Part shown: positions 21,375 to 33,833 of the stretch, piece by piece | How the letters are laid out: every line of letters starts with the position of its first letter | Numbering within the stretch: position 1 is the stretch's first letter | Source of the DNA: Schistocerca nitens | Lineage: Eukaryota > Arthropoda > Insecta > Orthoptera > Acrididae | Assembly (NCBI RefSeq): GCF_023898315.1 | Contig: NC_064615.1 | Location: 733,195,450 to 733,259,449 of the forward strand | Reading direction: 5' to 3' | DNA length: 64,000 nucleotides | The notes under the pieces: model-generated | What the model was told of the DNA's origin: nothing | What the model saw: the letters and a program-made list of their open reading frames with translations, nothing else | Databases searched by the model: none | Position numbers and translations under genes: made by a program

Positions 21375-23956
21375 GTTAAGCAGTGCGCAAAGCTCGTTTC
21401 GTAAGAACTGAACGTGAGCCGTGTAAATAAATGGAAGACAGATTTAAGCGAAGTACGAAATACACGCCAAAACGAAACGAACTTCACCCAAATGTGAAAG
21501 AAAGCTATTCGAAAAATTTAGAACTGCTCCTTACCGAGAAGGATCTGTGAATCTGGGCTCTCCGAATTGCAAACGAGTTGAACATTACTGATTTCCAGGC
21601 TTCTTCAACGTGGTTAACAGTTTCAGGATATTATACGGGAAAGCAAATCGCCAAACTTCGAAGTTACCACATCGTAAACAATGCCAGTAATAAGTTTCAC
21701 TGGATTCCTGTTTCCACAGCTTTATGTGCATCTTCAGGAACATCAGGGCGATTTAGTACCAAAAATTAAAAAGAAGGACAGTTCACTTGTGAAGTCTTAT
21801 AATGGAAGTAGCAAAATCTGGCAAAATGAGAGAGTAATTTGTAACGTTACATCGGGAACGCCTTTTGCCAGACGCAGAAAATAATTCGTTTACTTTGTTG
21901 GACTCTCTTGGCTTAAAAAAAAAATACCGAAACAGTATTGTTTAACTTCAGGCATTTCTACATAGTCAGTTTGCATTACATTTTACGAATTTCAGGAAGT
22001 ATGCGGAAAAACCATTTCCCTCTCCATTCATTGTCTGTCTAAATAGTAATTACTCTGAAGAGCCTCAATGCATGGATTTTTCTTTTATCAAGTGTGCCAG
22101 GCGTAATGAAAATGCTTGGTTTCGTCGTCCAGTAAACACTTCGCATTTTTCTGACGACTACAGAAAATAAAAACTGTTCCATTGTTAGAAAAAATATACA
22201 TTATTCACAAATCATAACGAGAACTGTGCTACAGGAACTTATATAAAACATTTCATATGAACTAAGTCTTGATTGATGTAAGTCGTTTGAAGTACAGCAT
22301 CATACACTGCTTGATTTTCTTTCCTCTGGTAATAACTTGTGGAAGAATTACAACTGCATCAGTTAAGCTGTCGATATGAACTGCAAGTTATTCTTAAATT
22401 AATGATTTGAGACATTCTTGGTACGGTTAAGAGCTGAAAATTCTCGTGTGAGCACTTTTAACTTCGAGTTACTTGACGCTATGTCCTCTTGTCACTGCTA
22501 TCTCTAGCTATTCGCCGCTTCGGCGCCAGACAGGAAGGGCTGTACAAATTGCTATTATAAGCTGTTCTTCGAGCGACAAATTGGGTAACCTTAACATTAA
22601 ATAAAAAAAATACATAGGGCCTCAGCACCTACAGTTTTGACAGTGCATTTCTTTCGGAGTAGACCTATTCTTCATGTGTGAAGAATTGCAGAATAGGTTT
22701 CCACATATTGTACTGGACCATTCCCTTGGGAGTCGACCTGAAGCGGGATGGAACAAGCGAATCTATGGGGAACGTCATTCCAGAATGAATATTTTATACA
22801 GGAATAGGTTATCCAGTTAAATAACAGACGATCGGTAGAAGCTACCACAACCAAAGTCCCATATGGGAGCAAGCACATTTTAGCAAATTATGTGAATTTT
22901 AGGCCGAAAGGAGGAAGGTTGGATAGACAGGTTTTGGTGGATACAAGAGTTACCAACTATGTGTAAAATTCCGGAAATTATGAATGCAGCAATGACCAGG
23001 TAAGGTCTACATTAAATTAAGTGATAGCGATCGAAATTCATACGTTATAAAGGACGAGAATGTAGGTAACACTTACGTAAACAGGCAAGAACAGGAAATC
23101 TTTGACTTAGGAGAATGGTTACTAGAGTACGAGGTAGAGAAGGAGAAATATTCAGGAACAGATATGAGAGGGAGAGAGACTGCTCAGAGTACGATTCGGA
23201 AGAGGACGAGTATCAGAGGCACACTGCGAGTGTTATGCAGTGGGCGTTATCTTCTTTGCTCACGGATGAGAGTCACGACCGAAAGTTGGGGAGGAAACAG
23301 TGGAGTGGAAACAGCAGTTGGCCGGCCTGCTTGTTGCTAGCAGCAAGAGGGTTTTTTTTACAGTCTTACAAACCTCGATACAGAGAAAGAGAAGGGCAAG
23401 CTCACTGTTAAGAGTGCACATTATTGATGTCGAGATATTTTACGAGGAAGAAATAAATATAATAGTCGTGATCCTTAGTGAATGCAGAGAAAAATACGAA
23501 ACCTGGTGGCCGTGTTGTAAGGTGCAATCAAAAATTTTCAGATGATGGCCAGACTCACCCCTTGCCTACATGTCCGTGCTTTTACACCCGCGTCGGAGAA
23601 GAGGTGGGTTGCCTATGAGCAGCAATGCCCTCAAACGGAAACTTTTTGATCGCCGCATAAATTATTGAGAGAGAGAAGAAAATTGATCACTAACGTTTGA
23701 GGCAGCAGAGGTTGCAAGAAAGCAAAGTCAGGCTACAGGGGGCATTAGAGGTTTCCACTTGGCATACTCCACTGTGATATCTGATTCAAATAGTCTTAAC
23801 CTGCAGAACGGCCATTACATTTCTAATACGTTTGTTGGCAGTGACTTGTTAACTTGACCTCTGTGACTTTTTCTCCAATATGATAACTCAAGACCAGATG
23901 TTGCCCAACGCTGTCTTTACGAGGTACATTCTCAAGATTTGAAACATCTACTCACG
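21375..23956. other. Non-coding, mostly unrecognised; contains decayed repeat copy
   Basis: Positions 23300-23740 are the second copy of the decayed repeat noted at 17380-17670. The rest shows no gene, transposase or RNA signature. Positions 23130-23225 are purine-rich (Arg/Glu-rich if translated) but lack support as coding. Confidence 0.45.
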
Positions 23957-24895
23957 AACGGGAAGCAGTGGTTGGGAAGGGAGTGAGACAGGGTTGTAGC
24001 CCCTCCCCCATGTTATTCAATCTGTATATTGAGCAAGCAGTAAAGGAAACAAAAGAAAAATTCGAAGTAGGTGTTAAAATCCATGCAGAAGAAATAAAAA
24101 CTTTGAGGTTCACCGATGACAATTTAATCTGTCAGAGACAGCAAAGGACTTGGAAGAGCAGTTGAACGGAATGGACAGTGTCATGAAAGGAGGATATAAG
24201 ATAAACATCAACAAAAGCAAAACGAGGATCATGGAATGTAGTCGAATTAAGTCGGGTGATGCTGAGGGGATTAGATTAGGAAATGAGACGCTTAAAGGAG
24301 TAAAGGAGTTTTGCTATTTGGGGAGCAAAGTAACTGATGATGGTCGAATTAGAGAGGATATAAAATGTAGACTGGCAATGGCAAGGAAAGCGTTTCTGAA
24401 GAAGAGGAATTTGTTAACGTCGAGTATAGATTTAAGTGTCAGGAAGTAGGGTCTGAAAGTATTTGTATGGAGTGTAGCCATGTATGGAAGTGAAACATGG
24501 ATGATAAATAGTTTGGACACGAAGAGAATAGAAGCTTTCGAAATGTGGTGCTACAGAAGAATGCTGAATATTAGATGGGTAGATCACGTAACTAATGAGG
24601 AGGTATTGAATAGAATTGGGGAGAAGAGGAGTTTGTGGCACAACTTGACAAGAAGAAGGGACCGGTTGGTAGGGCATGTTCTGAGGCATCAAGGGATCAC
24701 AAATTTAGCATTGGAGGGCAGCGTGGAGGGTAAAAATCGTATAGGGAGACCAATAGATGAATACATTAAGCAGATTCAGAAGGATGTAGGTTGCAGTAAG
24801 TACTTGGAGATGAAGAAGCTTGCACAGGATAGAGTAGCATGGAGAGCTGCATAAAACCAGTCTCAGGACTAAAGACCACAACAACAAGAACAACA
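23957..24895 (+). mobile_element. RTE-like non-LTR retrotransposon, 3' fragment B
   Basis: This fragment shows GVRQGCSPSPMLFNLYIEQA, then FTDDN (the FADD motif with Ala to Thr), a one-base deletion near 24125 that shifts frame, LNGMDSVMKGGYKININKSK, YLGSKVTDDGRI, an in-frame stop at 24447-24449, and MYGSETWMINSLDTKRIEAF. The C-terminal region RRDRLVGHVLRHQGI is followed by a CCACAACAACAAGAACAAC tail. It matches fragment A at 7606-8597 closely, with different lesions. It lies in the presumed first intron of gustatory receptor B. Confidence 0.85.
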
Positions 24896-25293
24896 TGGAA
24901 TGACATATACATATCTGTCATCCAAATTCAGTTCGACTGGATGCGAGGTTGCTTTACAGCCACTGTTAATTACAGATGTTGCAACTGTATGTTCTATATG
25001 TTGAACACTATATGTCCTTTCCTTGACCCAAACCGTCCCGCTGTACGCGAGGATACTTGTCTTTCCACAAAGAAGCTCATTTCCTGATATTAAGGCGTCG
25101 CATGATACTGCATCATCCAAATAATGGTATTTCGGTCCTCTCTGGCGCTAGTCGTGTGGCCTACAAGCTGACCCATGTATTCTTTCTACGGTACTGTGTG
25201 CTTATACTACGTAAAATTACGTTGTTTACAGCCTACGTGATACTGCAATTTTATATTCGACCAACGTAGTGTCACACTGCCATTGGTACTGAC

Positions 25294-26237
25294 CTGTTGA
25301 AGAGCATCTGCGAACCACTGGAAGGCTGTACCAGCAGCTGCAGCACCAGCTCGTAGCTGCTGTAGACGGCGCCGAAGAAGGCGCCCGCCACCTCCAGCAG
25401 TGCTGTGACCCCCGTGTGGGCCTGCAGCAGCTCCGCGGCCCTGTGCAGCGACAGGTGCGCCATCCGCAGACGCCGCGTCGTCAGCTCCCGGTCCTCGCTC
25501 GCCTCACTCCACGCGAGCAACTGCCTACCCTCCATCTCCTCCAGTTGGGCCAGCACGGTGTTCCTTATTCGCACGTTCAGAATTTTGTACCTCACCCACA
25601 GCTCGAGGGCCAGACAGGTTAGGAGTGAAGATATGCTCAGCTCTAACAGCGCAAACGTGGAATACACAATATGCTTTGCTGTTATTAGGTAGCCAGGGTA
25701 CAACTGGAAATAACCCATCACTATCGCTGAAAAGTACACCCCACTCAACAGAACGAACAAGATTACAGTCAGGATCGCGCTTAACACTTTCCTTCCTTCC
25801 GTACGCGCCGGATTTAAGTAATTATCTGCATGTCTTAGTGCTTCCATAAACGCTTGTAGCTGTGTGTACTTATCAACGAAAACTTTTCCGTACAGACAGA
25901 CTATTTTGATCTTCGAAACGCATTTCGCTAAAATATCTGTTACAAATGTGACTGTGAATTCTGGGTAAACAGAGTGGTGCATGTAGATGTTCGTCGCAAA
26001 TAAAATGACTGACAGGACCAAACACAGTGCAGGCCAAGTTTCCATTAGAATCTTTTTCCTTGCGCTCGTGTTTTCCGGAACATTGGTGGTAAAGTAGAAC
26101 GGAACCAAGCCTACAAGCTGCCACAGTTTGTACAGTGGTTTAATAGTTACGTAGAATTTTACATCTGTTACCAGTTTTGTTGGTGTTCCTGACCTAAATA
26201 ATATATCTTTCAGTTCGGACCTCTCCATGGTGTCCAT
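25294..26237 (-). CDS. Gustatory receptor B, first coding exon (7tm_7 family), partial gene
   Basis: I take ATG at 26237 (MDTMERSEL) because it aligns with MDTVQKSDL of receptor A; an upstream in-frame ATG at 26273 would add 12 residues with no counterpart. The exon runs to a GTCAGT donor at 25293-25288, phase 2, giving 944 bp exactly as in receptor A. Membrane segments fall at the same places, and LRMAHLSLHRAAELLQAHTG, then LLEVAGAFFGAVYSS, precede the exon end. About three quarters of the last 64 residues match receptor A, with no gaps across the exon. Reading on past the donor stops within seven codons, and no C-terminal exon is visible in the downstream 2 kb. The frame is intact, so the gene is probably live. 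It is a presumed chemosensory ligand-gated channel; ligand unknown. Confidence 0.85.
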
Positions 26238-26977
26238 CGTGCTGTGTACCGTATGCACTAGAGAAGGATTCAATGTGCTTTCAGCTTTTCTCTTCTATGC
26301 CTCGTAATTCCACTAAGTACACAGCGTTTCTAAAACCGTTACATCAGAATTGATTATCAAAGCGGGTGGTAACTACGCGCAAGAGAAGTAAACAGAGATT
26401 CTTTAATTTCGTGAGCTCTTGTCCAACGCGATCGATTCTCTAAGCTATTCATTTCTTTATGCTACAAGTTCGCACTATATATCTTACACAGGTGATACTA
26501 AACGATAGGGCGAAAAGCTAGTTTTCGTATCTTCAACTGCTGCATGTATATTTCATTTTAACAGCTTGAGTGACATATAAAAATCGGGATCAGAAGTATA
26601 AGTAGCATGCAGTTTAAAACTTGTAGTTCAGTGGAACCTAATCAAGTAACTGACTGTACTTAATTTTACTTTACTTCATTATAACACCGATTCAGAAGTT
26701 CTGAAATGAATTTTTTTCATTAATGCGACACATCGAATATTGTGTTGCTAAATTAAGATAATATAGTAATTCTACCTCACAATTACGATGGTTTAATGTC
26801 GCAGGCAAAGGAATAAACAATACTGTCGAAAGGTGTATTGCAATTACTTTTACTTGTTCGGATGACAAGTCCAGTGTCTTCATACAAATGAATATATCCC
26901 CATAGGGGGAGTTGGAAAGGGGGAAGGGGCGCGAGACCGTATTAAATACTCTGAAATGAGAGTAAGCCGTAATTATA
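26238..26977. promoter_or_regulatory. Upstream flank of gustatory receptor B
   Basis: Positions 26238-26430 resemble 6917-7115 upstream of receptor A (TTATCAAAGCGGGTGGT, GTAAACAGAG, TTTAATTTCGTG). No clear core promoter element was identified. Positions 26431-26977 show nothing further. Confidence 0.35.
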
Positions 26978-27164
26978 TGGCTCTGAGCACTATGGGACTT
27001 AATATCTGAGGTCATCAGTCCCCTAGAAGTTAGAACTACTTAAACCTAACTAACGTAAGGACACCACGTACATCCATGCCAGAGGCAGGATTCGAACCTG
27101 CGACCGTAGCGGTCGCGCGGTTCCAGACTGAAGCGTCTAGAACCGCTCGGCCACACCGGCCGGC
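26978..27164 (-). mobile_element. tRNA-derived SINE (family 1) with 11-bp target duplication
   Basis: It is flanked by CCGTAATTATA at 26967-26977 and 27165-27175. The minus-strand head GCCGGTGTGGCCGAGCGG and B box GGTTCGAATCCTG are intact. The copy is close to full length and little diverged. Confidence 0.9.
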
Positions 27165-27175
27165 CCGTAATTATA

Positions 27176-30100
27176 CTCCGTAAATAACATTACATATTCA
27201 GCAATATCATGTCAGGTAAGCAGCAACTTTACAAACACGACTGACACGAAAAGTTAATCAGACTGGAAACTTAGTGCCTCTTGCTTATAGACCTTATAAT
27301 AAGACTCCATAGGTGGATGAGACATGGTTTCGGCGTTGGCGTATCGAGCGGTGGACAAGTAGTGTATTGCGTTACGGTAGTTGCTCATATGCAACCCTCG
27401 TCACTGTTATCGTTGCACCGTGCTATCTGTTAAGATCTTTGTACGCCAATGTGCGAAATTAAGGGGTTGTGGACCACGACCAAGTGGAATTTAGTTCCGT
27501 ATATGAAATTCTTGGTACCATAAAAAATAGCCAGTGCCTCTTATTCTATTTCGCTACAATTCATCTGTGTCGTTGTTAGTATTTAGATACATGCAGTCTG
27601 TTGTTTCGAGCTATCAGGAAGCTTGAGACAATACCCTGAATTCTGAAGCATATGTAATATCACTCTTTCTAGGTCTGGGGGATTGTATCACATAGTGAGT
27701 AATTAGGCTAATTACAATGCGGGAAACCACTGACACTAGAAATAATGTGGAAACTAGAAACTGTTAACGAGTGTTTAATTTTTACTATTAATTTTATGTG
27801 AGGTGTGAGAACACAAGAGTGATTATAAGTAGGATAGGTAGTTTTTGCAATAATTTTGGCAATTATTATTCCTTTTCATTACGATATTAGAACTTTTCAC
27901 TGATCACATGTTAAACAATTTATTAAACAATCTGCTATACAATAACAAGGACAGCTTCAGCATTGGTACTTTTATAATATTTTACCAAAACCCGATAAAT
28001 GATACGCTACAAGATACAACAAAATAAAAAACAACTAAACAAATAATCATTTTCTTTATGCAAGCAAACGATAAACAATCCATCGGTGCAGGTTCTGTAT
28101 ACAGAACTGTTCCGGCGTAGCACCTACTGACTGGCGCACCCAACCTTAGTAATTATCCTTTAGTTGTTAATAAACGACGCTTCTCACACGAGCAGTTAAA
28201 TTAAATAAAAATAATTTTAAAAATATTATTATTATTACTAGCTTAGCACCCGCTGCTTTCCTCGCGTAGACTGTATACCCTGCATACAATACCTTTTTAT
28301 TTTTGTTTATCTTTAATCTAATTTTTAAGTTTTGACAGACTGCAGCACCTTCTAAACGTTTCACGCTAAAAACGTCATAGAAGCTCGGTCATTTACGAAT
28401 GTTCTTCTCGCCAATAAGCGATTCTAGTAGGTGGGGCCCAAGGTTTCTGTTTATCACTTCATTTGCGTTTTTATTGAAATATTGCCATAGAAACGTTCAT
28501 CCCCTAACACAGCAGTAAATTATGAAGGACGCAAGACTTGGAGCAAAACGTGATCAACTGTATTATTTCGTGGGTCTTGGACTCGTTTACTTGCTACATG
28601 CGAGCTCCACATATTAGAAAAACAAGTAGAGTCTACCAAGAAATTTACCACGTACCTGAGGAACTGTCCCACAATGTTAGCGAGACCTTCGTGTTTCAAT
28701 AATTTAGACGAATTTGTGTTGGAGGAATTTCTGTGAACAGGAGTAGTTCATCATGGCTAAGGCGCAAACTAACATACGCTTTTATAAACCAACAGAATAC
28801 TGTCTGAGTTTACTTGATGCAAAATGCGCATTAAAACAGCATTGTACATCTCGTAGATCACTCGCTGTCCCATTTGCAAGTCAAAGGAAAAAAAAAAAAA
28901 AAGACAGAAGGAAATTTATCGATTCACCTTAATGTGTTGCAAGTCGCTGCTGATGATGCTGTCCTCAGTCCAGGTGTTGGAGCTGCAGAAACTACTTGTG
29001 TCACCTAATGTAGAGGCTGCAGCAGTGTCCGCTCTGCAGCTGTTGCTAGCACGCAATCTTCACGACGGATGACCGGTGTCCAGGGCCTCGGTTGCTGACT
29101 CGCGTCGCAGCAGTCATGCAACAAGGGCACTCCTGGCAGCTCAGGTCGTTGACATGCGACGACCAGTACCCGGAATGCGGCCCTCTGGCTACGGCAGTAC
29201 GTGATGACTGCTATTTATCCTGTTATAACGTTGTTTTAAGGTTTTTCTGTACTTCAACTTCGAACCGTCGTCCATGCCATGTTGATGTGGTTGTTGGAAC
29301 TGTTTTAATGTAATGGTATAAAATTCCTACTTTCTAAACTGTTATCAGGTTTTAGCATTTTTCAGGTATGTCATTTAAATGCAACGCTGCTGGCTCTGAC
29401 ATTAGCTTTCCACACTTTATTATCACGTACTTTATACTTCTTGTCACAATTAACTGAATGTCGTGAGATCGAATTTACTAGTCTTAAACAACCTGTCCAA
29501 CATAATAACTCTTCTTCCCTCCAAAAACCAAATTTCGAAGGTATTATGTTCTAAAGTTATTCCAGTGGTTCCATGTAAACATTTGAAAAAATAGGTTTTC
29601 ACACAGAAACTCATTTTCAGTTTATTGTCTTCATACTTTTTAGTACTCTATATTAATACGAATAATAATTGCTGATGTAACAAAATAAGCAAATAAGTGC
29701 AAATCATATATGACACTTTTGAAACAATAACATTTGAGTGAAAATATATTTTATATATGCATTTTAGGTTGATACATATGTGAATGTTGCATAAATACTA
29801 TCAATATTATACCTATAAACGTAAGAAATTGTTAATGTTTTGGAAATTTTATTGGGTCAAGTTGTTTATATCTTGTGTATCATTTTCTACAAGAGGGAAG
29901 TAGAGTGCATTAGTGAAAAGTTTCTTTACAGTAACTACTAAATAAGTTTGCATGCATCAAATGTGAGAAAAATTTTGGTATAAGTGTGAAGAAACTACCC
30001 AGTTTTTAATTAGAAAAAATCATAATAATTGTTTCCAAACACAAAATATTCACTCAAATGTGTGCATTTTATGATTCAATAAATCCTATATCGTAATATT

Positions 30101-32275
30101 AAACATTACAACTAGTGAAATGTCTCATCTTTTACACAGTATTGAGAATGAAAATTCCTTATATTTGTAGATCTTTTTAAGAAATTGCAGTGATTCAACG
30201 AAACTTGAACTGGGTTTTATGTAAATTTGAATCTGGTCACACTTTTCTAGTGTACAGACGAAATTTTTGTTAAACTTATTTGTTCAAAGTTACACTTTAA
30301 ATGTACATGGCCTTCATTTTATCAGTTTGTTTCATCTTTTCCTATGTTAGTGTATAACATCTTTATACATTCTCATCTGTTTGAGCCATTTCATTCTTCA
30401 ACCAGTCCTACAAAAATATAATTAAACTATTTTTCACAGCTGTAATCATTTATAGAAAAGATAGGACTCCGCATATGATATTTTGTTGTAATTGCAACTA
30501 AGGAACAATCTTTGCAGATTCTGCACATATATGTTATAACAAGTAATATAATATAATATAGCAAAAGAAAATGTCAACATATCAGATGTTTAAACCACAA
30601 ACATATACCTATCACTTCATCAATTCAACTGCAAAAATTATTCACAGTATATGAAAGGCATTATTCCAACAAAGGCAAAGTAGATCATATCATTTTAAAC
30701 TTAATGCTAAGAATACTCCTTAGTAAATAACTCAATTAAACAACGACATAATGTACACAGGTATTAACCACCTGACATTACAATGAGATTTTTCGTTGGC
30801 ACATACAGTTTCAGTGAGCATGTAACTGTGTGCTTTGTAAGTTGCAAATAGTGCTGTACACATGCACTCAGTATGTTTTTGGCTTACCTGTTGTAACTAA
30901 ACTTATATATTATATTAGTGATACTACATTAAGTTTTTGTCATAAGCTTTAGTCTACGTATTTCTTCACAACTTTTACTTACTTTCATAATACTGTTCTT
31001 CTACAAACCTTTGAAATTAGTAACTTCTCTATAAACTTCAAGATTCACTTCCTTCCACAGCTAATAACACCCTCAGTACTTCACAATCATCATTTTCAGA
31101 ACAATATCATATCTTAAATCAAAATATCACCATCATTACAGTGATTACTTCTAAGGAACCACAAAATATTAATGAGTAACTGCATAATACACAATCACTA
31201 CTTGATAGTCCACCACACATTCACTTTGTGATAACCACATTGAACAAAGCTTTAAGGAAATCTCATCACTTCCATCTTAACGAAATATCGTCTTTTCAAA
31301 TCATTGCAGTTCTCATTTTAATTAACAACTTTTTACAGATAATATTATATGTTTCCCAAATCTGTTCTTATGTGTAGTAACAAGCAAAGTAATGCATATG
31401 TTTTCATATATCTGCCTGTATAATTTTATGTAACTTTCCTTTACAAGCTCAGCTCCTGTTTTCATTGCAAACTGCTGTATAGATCTTAGAAGAGGACCAA
31501 AATAGACCTGTGTACGAGGAATAATGATCACTGATGCAAGAATGAACAGTCTCCCTGTATCCTCATTGTCTAATACATTAAAAGGTTAAAAAGAAACCAC
31601 AGAAGTACCCACATCATGCCTAACTATAACTAATAGTTCATAGATTCCTAAAACTACAGTACTTGTATGATTGTACATGAGATGAAAGACCACACCTAAG
31701 CAAATTAAATGGTTCATAGAATCCTAAAACTATAGTATTTGTACACATGCACATGAGATGAAAGATAAATGAGATGAAAGATAAATTGTTGAAACCTGTT
31801 AAAATGAATTTGGTAAAATATATTCAACTTAATAATCAACATTCAAAATTAGCACAGATAACTGCAACAAAATTATTAAAAATATCTTACAATAACTGTG
31901 AATGGTTTCAAATCAAGAAAATGAAGCAAAATCATATTGTAAAACAATGTCAGCAAACCTAAGTTTGACGATAGTATGAAAATTATTCATGACAGTAAAA
32001 GTTTTCGCCATTATTCCAGTAACACTGAGGCACAGCACCTTTATTTAATTATTCTACAAGTTAAAGTTTTTTATCTGTCAGAACTTGGATCTACTGTATC
32101 ATCAGATGCTACTTCAGTACAGGTATTATCAATATTTCTTTATCAATTAGTCATTTAATTGTCATTGCTTCATTATCCCATAGAGTTATTCTTATTATTA
32201 GCTGATTATTTTAAACTTTGCATTACTACTCTTCCTCATTCACAAAACCAAACAGATCTACAAAAAACTCATTAT
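27176..32275. other. 5-kb AT-rich stretch without recognisable genes or transposons
   Basis: I find no coding signature, SINE box pair or transposon end in most of this stretch. Positions 28226-28270 carry a short ATTATTATTACTAG tract followed by TTAGCACCCGCTGCTTTCCT, reminiscent of the CCCGCGGCTTCGC phrase found in many dispersed insect repeats. A poly-A run lies at 28888-28903. Positions 31700-32275 may include the far end of the piggyBac-like remnant described next. Confidence 0.5.
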
Positions 32276-32287
32276 ATTTCATGTTGT

Positions 32288-32774
32288 TTTGTGGAGCGGG
32301 CAACCACAGCCGAACTTCGACACTTTTCAAAGAAAATCGCGCACTGGCTGTCTGAATGATTTTGATTTAATCTGCGACCGGTTTCGCACCACTTACCAGT
32401 GCATTCTCAGGCAATATACGCTATTTATAACATAGTAACGTTGAACATTGCCCTGTAGCCACTTTCCGGGTTCGGGCAGTCAGTCAAGCCGTGTCTGCTG
32501 CTGTGTGGCTCCTCTCAACTTTCACGGTCATTGCCGCTCCCGTCACTTAAATCATTTTTTAAAAAGAATTTTAAATTTTAACTACTGCTTCAACAGATGA
32601 CGGTATATTGGACGTGAATGGTGGGGAGTGGCTACAGGGCAATGTTCAATTTTACTATGTTATAAATAGCGTATATCGCCTGAGGATGCACCGATAAGTG
32701 GTGGGAAACCGGTCGCAGATTTAATAAAAATCATTCATACAGCCAGTGCAGTATTTTCTTTGGAAAAAGAAAAC
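32288..32774. repeat. Foldback (palindromic) element I, 12-bp target duplication
   Basis: Arms of about 140 bp (about 32320-32466 and 32628-32768) are inverted copies: TAAATAGCGTATAT, the phrase around ACCGGT, and CTACAGGGCAATGTTCAA recur on opposite strands. ATTTCATGTTGT occurs at 32276-32287 and 32775-32786, fitting a 12-bp target duplication. Each arm carries the CTGARGAT, TAAG and GAAACCGGT motif (plus strand 32690-32713; minus strand 32410-32377). There is no coding capacity. It interrupts the piggyBac-like remnant. Confidence 0.75.
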
Positions 32775-32789
32775 ATTTCATGTTGTCAA

Positions 32790-33640
32790 TCGTTAAATTA
32801 ATAATTATCCTGGTAAGAATCTATATTTCTCCACAAACACATTCCTATTGACCCAATGAATACCATCCACTACATTTCATAGCTGTTAATCCCCAACCAA
32901 AACTTTCACATTATAGTCCTCCCAGTGCTTCAATATTATTCACATTTCAGCTTGTGCGTTCCATTGGCTCAGTTAGCCTACACACAAATTTAAGTCGTTC
33001 ATTATAATCACAAAGTGGTTTTCTGTTTGCCACAACATACTTCCAACAAAGAGGTGCACAGTGATTTAGCATCACGCAGAGCAAATATTTTATGCCATAT
33101 TTAGCTGTTTTTTTTTTTTTTGGAATTTATTGTCTGAAGCTGCAACGACCAATGAAAGCGTCTAATTTCTCATCAGTAGTAACAAATTCTCGAGGACTAA
33201 CCATTCGAACAGTTTTTCACATACGTATCTAGAAAATTCCTAATATATGGTAACCTATCGGTTTTACTTCTTATATCCCTAGTTTGTTTATCATCACATC
33301 CAATGCACTTGAGAAACAAGAAAGATTTCTTGTAACGTGTGTGAGATCACAAAAAATTCATTCCTGTTCCGTCATTTGATTTAAGTTCCAGTGCATTTGT
33401 GTGGTTTTTGTATCTGAGGTCAATCAAGTAAAGATTGGCTAATAATTAACAAATTTCATTTTGATCTGTCAGCATCCATATCTCTAGAGTGGTATTCTTC
33501 TAGCCTTTTTCTGTGAATGTATACATTTGTAAAATGCACAATTTCATTTCTCATATCAAAACTAATGATTTTATGGGACGATTCCGTTTTTCCTTCAACA
33601 CTTTATGGTGCCATTTTAGAATCTGGAAAGGTCTTGATAA
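32790..33640 (-). pseudogene. piggyBac-like transposase pseudogene
   Basis: On the minus strand, scattered frames read CIGCDDKQTRDIRSKTDRLP then YIRNFLDTYVKNC, then EFVTTDEKLDAFIGRCSFRQ and IPKKKKTAKYGIKY, and later RLTEPMERTS. The order and spacing match piggyBac transposases: a FDDK.TR..RLKTDKL-type region, the TxDExLxxFxGRCxFRQYIPxKPxKYGIK region with the first catalytic Asp (here VTTDEKLD), and a downstream LTIDN near 32785 that corresponds to the second catalytic Asp segment (VTxDNWFTS). A run of 14 T at 33107-33120 replaces part of the IPxKPAK codons, and stops are frequent. It is dead. It is interrupted by foldback element I on one side and a SINE on the other. Confidence 0.75.
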
Positions 33641-33644
33641 CAAA

Positions 33645-33833
33645 AAATGGTTCAAATGTCTCTGAGCACTATGGGACTTAACATCTGAGGTCATCAGTCC
33701 CCTAGAACAGAACTACTTAAACCTAACTAACCTAAGGACATCACACACATCCTTGCCCGAGGCAGGATTCGAATCTGCGATCGTAGTGGTTCCAGACTGA
33801 AGCACCTAGAAACGCTCGGCAACACCGGCCGGC
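33645..33833 (-). mobile_element. tRNA-derived SINE (family 1)
   Basis: The tail side reads AAAAAATGGTTCAAATG and the head side ends CACCGGCCGGCC. The minus-strand B box is degraded (CAGATTCGAATCCTG) and about 12 bases of the anticodon-arm region are missing. A weak target repeat, CTTGATAA against CTTGGTAA, flanks it. It lies within the 5' part of the piggyBac-like remnant. Confidence 0.8.

Noticed and set aside
26238-26273. Upstream ATG for gustatory receptor B (26273)
   Set aside because: The extra 12 residues have no counterpart in receptor A, whose start aligns with the ATG at 26237.
26692-27015. 107-codon minus-strand open frame
   Set aside because: It overlaps a SINE end and AT-rich DNA and has no codon structure or family resemblance.
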